NCBI GenBank assembly: GCA_034769895.1
Contig: CM068367.1
Span: 693,812,654 to 693,876,653, forward strand
DNA from: Magicicada septendecula
Taxonomy: Eukaryota; Arthropoda; Insecta; Hemiptera; Cicadidae
Length of the DNA: 64,000 bases
Direction: 5' to 3'
This document shows, piece after piece, positions 59,071-64,000 of the stretch (within the stretch, counting starts at the first letter, position 1; each line of letters begins with the position of its first letter). A program made the translations under genes and the position numbers. The notes under the pieces are model-generated. The model worked only from the letters and a program-made list of their open reading frames with translations. It was not told where the DNA came from and did not search any database.

Positions 59071-60795
59071 AATGGAAGAACTGACAAATTCACACCTTTA
59101 CTGGATCATCAGGCCACAGTTCTTCTTAGCAAAACTCTCTCTAGAGTAATTCTATGTTACTTAGCAAAACTCTTTCAAGGTCCATGTTTGAAATAATTTT
59201 GGTCTCATTCATTTATCCACGATGTAACTTTGGATGCCTTCTTGCCTCATGTTCTTAAGCTAAGGTTGCTGTAAGCACTTCAATAAAATGTTTCACCATT
59301 ATTGTGTTAGCAGTTACAGCCATTTTTGTTACTCCTCAGCATATAAAATGAAATTAGTATATCCCATTATATTAGATCTACTAAAAGCAACGCTTGTAAC
59401 AGGACTGGATAACATTTTAGGATATAAGAGTAGTGTGTATTTTCAAAAATATTTTCTAACTGCTGTCTATCATAAAACAACCATTTGTACCATTGTTATT
59501 ATTTTCATTTATTACCACATATACATAAACTCTATTCTTTTAAAATATATTACTGACAAAAATGTCAAGTGAAACATATGTATATACTTCATTCCTCAAG
59601 CATCATTGTTTACCAGCCTCATGTTGCAGTTTTGCTTCTTTAAATAGTATTTTTCACATCAATAACCCCCCCCCCACAAAATGAAATGCTTTTAATTGAA
59701 ATGAATATTTTTTTACTACATTACATAGTTATAAACACAAATGTAACTTTCAGAATTACTATCTACAACTGCAACATGATGTAAATAAAAGTTTACTATT
59801 CCTGGCTAACTTATTTGCAAATAGGTTCCCAGGTTTATAATAATTCTGTAATTTTCAACTTATGAAATTAATTATAACAGTTAGCAGTTCTGCATGCCAT
59901 ACTGGTAACTTTTGTTCAGTTGATATTAAGTCTCCTTCAGTGATGCAACAGGGGTACGTAGCTGTTGCACATTGTCTGGTCAATTGTTAGATTACGTAAC
60001 TTGATTCTGTTAGACTACACTTATGTGTTCTAGTCTTTATTATCCTCATGCTGAGCTGTTTGAGTCATCAGAATATGATTGAGCCTTTGTAAAGTTTTTT
60101 ACAACTATGTAGTCATTATTCTCTATCCTCTATAAAATAAGTACAACTAAGATTCTCATAAGTTACATGCATCCCCCCCCCCCAGCCTCTCATTTGGTTA
60201 TCCAATGTTGGTCCCAGATCCCTAAACATTCTGTTAATGCTACTTAGCAGATCACCAGGTATATGCTGTTAATGGTCTAGGTTTTGTTGCTGTACTCATA
60301 ACTGTCATGAGTAGGTGTCATAAATTTTAAGTTTAGTTGTACAACTTATTAATTTACTCTTCAAATTAAGATTTTAATTTAAGATTTTGTTTAATGCAAA
60401 TTTAAAGTTTGTTTAATGTTTAATGTTTGAGTTTGGTTAATGTAACCTCTTCCATCTTCTTGAAGTCTTCATTGATACGTGAGCTGAGGTACCAGAAGCT
60501 AGTAACTAGCTCAAAACAAGAATCAAATATTTATTGCTGTTAACATTGCACATCCTGAATTATATAAAACTTGGAGCCAAGACCTCTACACACAAATTTA
60601 AGAACTGATATCACAGACTGTGTACAAGCATCAGTCTCAACAGAATGGATGCAAGAACTGGTAGTCCATACCTTTACTGCATAGCTCATCTCAGCACTCC
60701 TCTGATGTTACTCAACAAAACTTTTTTTAAGTTCCTCATTTCAACCATAATTTTTGTCTCACTCTCTAACACGTAATTCAACTTTGCATGGTTCT
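59071..60795 (+). repeat. Two diverged direct copies of a ~160 bp repeat
   Basis: 59071-59240 and 60641-60795 share, in order, GGA-GCAAGAACTG-like, CACACCTTTACTG/CATACCTTTACTG, ATGTTACT-AGCAAAACT and AATTTTKGTCTCAYT blocks, at perhaps 65-70 percent identity by eye. They probably belong to an old repeat family. The 1.4 kb between them is not part of the match. Confidence 0.4.
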
Positions 60796-63541
60796 TGTAT
60801 AGCTATGCAAGACTTCTATCATGCATGATAGATAACAACTACAATAACATCATCTATATAGGGAAGTATTTGAATTATTTTATTGAAAATAGTGTCACCT
60901 CAGCAACTGCTAATGCAACACAACTAGATAGGCAACTGTCATACAAACTTTTAACTGTTTATAAAGAATCTTTTAGCTTTCATAAATGAACCTTCCTCCT
61001 CATTATCCCTTCCTCCTTGAGGAATATGTGCACAGATCAGTGGCGAAGTTACATGGAGGTAATTGAGGCAATGCCTACCCTAAAAAATTCTGTAGAATAA
61101 AAATTATAAATACTGTAACGTAACGAAGTTAAGGTCCCATACGTTACATAAAAACTTTGTTACTATCGAATTAAAACAATGCCCAATGTATGCCATAATT
61201 AAGGTCAGGAAGGTTTCACATAAAAAATATATTAATAATACCTAGTAAGGTTACTAGGTAATAAAATAATAAAAAATGTCTATAAATATAAAATATGGAG
61301 TGATCAGTGGAAGATGTGAACAATAAACACAGTGTCTAATGAGATGAAATTACTATAGACAAGTTTGAAAAGAGTAGACTGTTTAATTGATATTTAATGT
61401 TTTATAATGATGTACATGTTGTTGTGCTTTATCATGATATTTTGTTTACATGATATTTATTCTGTGTTTTGTATGTAGCAGGTGTGAAGCAATTGCTTTA
61501 AGAAAGTATTAAGTAATGGATACTAATTTCATTCATGTTAAACTTGTATTTAAGTAATTAAATACAAGTGTATTTATTATGTATTGTATCATGTTAAGTG
61601 TAGTTACTTTGAGTAATTAATGAAGATATCGTAAGATAATATTTGTAAACTTGGCCAGGAAGGCAATAATTGTTAATAAATTGTCAAGGGGTCATTGTAA
61701 TTATGTTATAAACAGATGAAGGGTTCGATAATAAAATAAATAATAATAAATTAAAATCAGGATAAAATAAAATTAGAATAATTGGCCATAAGCCAGTGAC
61801 TCATTGTACAGTAGGTCAGGTCAGAAAAGTTAAATTAAAAACAAAAAATTATAACACATAATAAAACAAATAAGCCTAAAATTAGTATTTTGTAAAAGGA
61901 AAATAATACCTTTTAAAATAAGTCGATCAAGAAGAAAATGTAGTAAAATGTATAATAATGCAAAACAAGTGTGTTGGTTTAATAATGCATATTAGGTGAA
62001 AGTTTTATATGATTTAATGTAATTTTAATAAGGGAGTATTTTATTAAAAAAGTGTAAGAATATTTCCTAATTACGGCTCTAGGATAACAAATATTATCCA
62101 ATAACAGAAGAAGAAATGGTTGTTAGGGACAACTGAATGCAAGATATCTTGTTGATTTCAACATTCAATTGTTATATGTGAATGAGTAGAGTTGAGTTAA
62201 TACAAATTTAAAAAAAGAAAACCATTAAAAAGGACTGAGTAGTGATTGCCGAATCTATCTCTCTGCAAATATAATTCGATATACCATTAAAGTTAAATGA
62301 ATTCAAAAAAATAAATCATTCAACCTACTAACAGCAAAAGAGTAATGATGAAGATGAACTATAATTAAATAAAGATGATCCATAGCCGAGGGATGCCAAA
62401 TTAATTAAAATATATTAAAAACAAACGAAGAAATTTGAAATAACGTTCTAAACCTCACTTTTCACTACCGAACGAAGTCTTAATACTACACAAATTCCAT
62501 TGGGACCTGCAACTACCAGAACCGTGAAGATTAACGAAGACCAAAACTGAACCTTCTACTACATTCTGGGACATCAATACCAAACTTTTACTGAGAAGCT
62601 GGAGGCTGTTATTATTCAAGAGCTGAATCACCATTCTATTCTCGTCTCGGCGTAGCAAAACACTGCCATACTAAGTATCCGGTCCAAGTTGGTAAAAAAC
62701 CTGCTTATATTTAATTTTATATAATAAGATTTTATAACAATATTGTAATACTTAGTAACCTTAAAATTGCATTACCTGACCTTACTAATAGTTAAAAGAA
62801 CTACATGTACCCTGAGATAAAAAACAAATTAAAAATTGTAATTAAATTTTAACACATCAAAACCCGAATTCAATGACAAATCGATTATGTATTGTGTAAT
62901 CGATATGGTGTATTAGTAGCAAGAGGAAGCATCTGTTGGAATTAAAACATATATAAAATAAAGAATCCTTCTTGAATTTGACGATTTCTTGTTATTTGTA
63001 GAATAATTAGTGTATTTCGAATAGGGTGTAATTTACAGAGAAAGGAACGTGAGAAACACATCAAGCGGAACGACTTAACCTATAATAACTGGTCCATCGC
63101 AAACCACAGCGCTCGTTTGTTGACAGCTGGTGAATATGGGAGAATAGAGAACTAACTTGCTCTCTGCGCTCTCCTCTCTTTACACTTTCAATAGTATATA
63201 CAGACTAAGGTTGGAGAAAAATATTGAATTATTCAATATAATAACTGGAATAGAGCGTTTTTCTCTTGTAAAACACTTAATAACTATCTAATACAGATCT
63301 ATTATCAAGAACCGAATAATATCAACCATATAATAAATATTTTTCTTTATAAATAGATTAACATTGATTCGCAGGAGACCTCATCTAAAGTAAAATATTA
63401 CAAATTGACGCATTCAACAGTGGAGCTTTTGAACATCATCTTATTCAATAACTACATCGGAGGGATTAGTTACAAATTGACGCTCATAACGCGGGGCTGA
63501 AATAACTATTAACCCGTAACAGTATTACACTAGTTACATAC

Positions 63542-63640
63542 TCCATTTGTTTAACTAAATATCACTAAAGTATTGACGACTCAGAACACTAAGTTTTTTA
63601 TAAGTAAAAACGTAAAATTTTACCTTACATCCATTTGTTT
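63542..63640 (-). mobile_element. Solo Penelope-like tail (77 bp) with 11 bp target duplication
   Basis: 63553-63629 matches the tail of element A (45672-45746) in the same orientation: AACTAAATATCACTA, then ACGACTCRGAACACTAAGTT, then TTTTACCTTACA. It is flanked on both sides by TCCATTTGTTT (63542-63552 and 63630-63640), an 11 bp direct repeat that looks like a target-site duplication. On the sense (minus) strand the inserted piece starts TGTAAGGTAAAA, only about 4 nt downstream of the predicted ribozyme cut in element A. It is a minimal insertion with no coding sequence. Confidence 0.75.
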
Positions 63641-64000
63641 GTAACAATACGTATGAACTACATAACGTAAAGATTATACATTGTTACCGCGACTGTCGAA
63701 TTTATTAAACCGAAACGTGCTTTAAGTGTCATAATCTGGCGACCGCTAGATGGTGACAGGTGAGATTCGGCATAGCTCGTTTAAAAGTGAATGAGGCAAC
63801 CTGAACTTGCCTCAGCGTTTTTTGTATACATCGTATGTAAGCAATGTGCGGGTGTGATAGGGAAGTGAAGGGAGGGGGGATTGTCCCACGCTGTACACAG
63901 AGCGTTGAGACATGCATCACTTCTGTGGTCCAAACAGTTAAGTTAAAGCGCCTGTGTTGTTTATAAGTGTGTTTATTTTATGCGGTTATTAAAAGTGTCC
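63641..64000. other. Non-coding right edge
   Basis: No supported feature. A GC-richer, G-rich stretch near 63850-63880 has no recognisable motif. Confidence 0.35.

Larger units (their letters stand above)
54438..63541 (+). other. Long intron or intergenic region, 9.1 kb
   Basis: Begins with the donor of the last exon and holds no further exon I can support. A GC-richer island at 55740-56420 has open + strand frames but no motif. From about 56750 to 57990 the + strand is T-rich. It includes the R3 match at 58000, diverged direct repeats near 59071 and 60641, poly-C runs near 59667 and 60173, and a TAGGCCTA octamer near 58183. Confidence 0.45.

Noticed and set aside
61037..62670. CAGTGGCGAAGTTACATGG near 61037 as a hAT-type left end
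   Set aside because: No convincing inverted partner or 8 bp duplication was found. The CACTG near 62668 does not extend into a repeat.

Overview
This is a 64 kb window of AT-rich, intron-rich animal nuclear DNA, most likely from a large-genome arthropod. A large-genome insect such as a cockroach, termite or stick insect fits, but the species is not proven. The signs are very low coding density, consensus GT-AG exons separated by multi-kilobase introns, dinucleotide microsatellites up to about 150 bp, and decayed transposons of typical arthropod type: mariner, hAT, Helitron-like, several non-LTR families and Penelope-like elements. I see no bacterial-style operons, CRISPR arrays, rRNA or tRNA genes. 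A palindromic octamer, TAGGCCTA, occurs at least 13 times although base composition predicts fewer than one.

The only host gene I can support is on the + strand and encodes a PDZ-domain scaffold protein. Four exons (43466-43739, 49182-49915, 50305-50614, 53902-54437) join with perfectly compatible phases. A possible fifth exon at 19601-19723 also fits in phase. One complete PDZ domain is built across the last intron. The gene runs off the right edge of the window and probably continues into a second PDZ domain. The introns carry most of the repeats described here.

Left part (1-19 kb): a decayed non-LTR retrotransposon (about 2.0-2.75 kb, minus strand), a dispersed repeat at 3.57-4.3 kb with a reverse-oriented relative at 41.2 kb, a LINE-like 3' end on a TTC repeat (5.3 kb), another non-LTR tail (8.3-8.6 kb), a complete but broken 2.9 kb hAT element (9180-12076) with recognisable ends and an 8 bp target duplication, a 189 bp-arm palindrome at 15.5 kb, and a 1.45 kb AT-rich segment bounded by inverted repeats (17.8-19.2 kb). 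Middle (19-43 kb): the candidate exon, a Helitron-like coding fragment (22.3 kb), a jockey-like fragment (23.5-24.4 kb), a hAT-like non-autonomous candidate (26.1-26.5 kb), minisatellites, and a degraded non-LTR element (36.9-38.4 kb). Right part (43-64 kb): the main exons, the nested Penelope-like palindromes (44.1-48.3 kb), a 1313 bp mariner inside the intron that splits the PDZ domain, and a short solo Penelope tail with an 11 bp target duplication (63.55 kb).

The most interesting theme is a set of Penelope-like fragments arranged as head-to-head inverted pairs. At four places (15.5, 44.2, 45.6-46.9 and 47.1-48.2 kb) the tail of the element carries a sequence resembling a minimal hammerhead ribozyme. 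The 15.5 kb and 46 kb families keep the full conserved core (CTGANGA, GAAA, a two- or three-pair helix III and a helix I that pairs). The other two are degenerate. The 15.5 kb palindrome is flanked as one unit by a 12 bp direct repeat, and the 63.5 kb solo tail begins about 4 nt past the predicted cleavage site. Together these suggest the inverted pair, and the ribozyme-processed end, are products of the integration mechanism.
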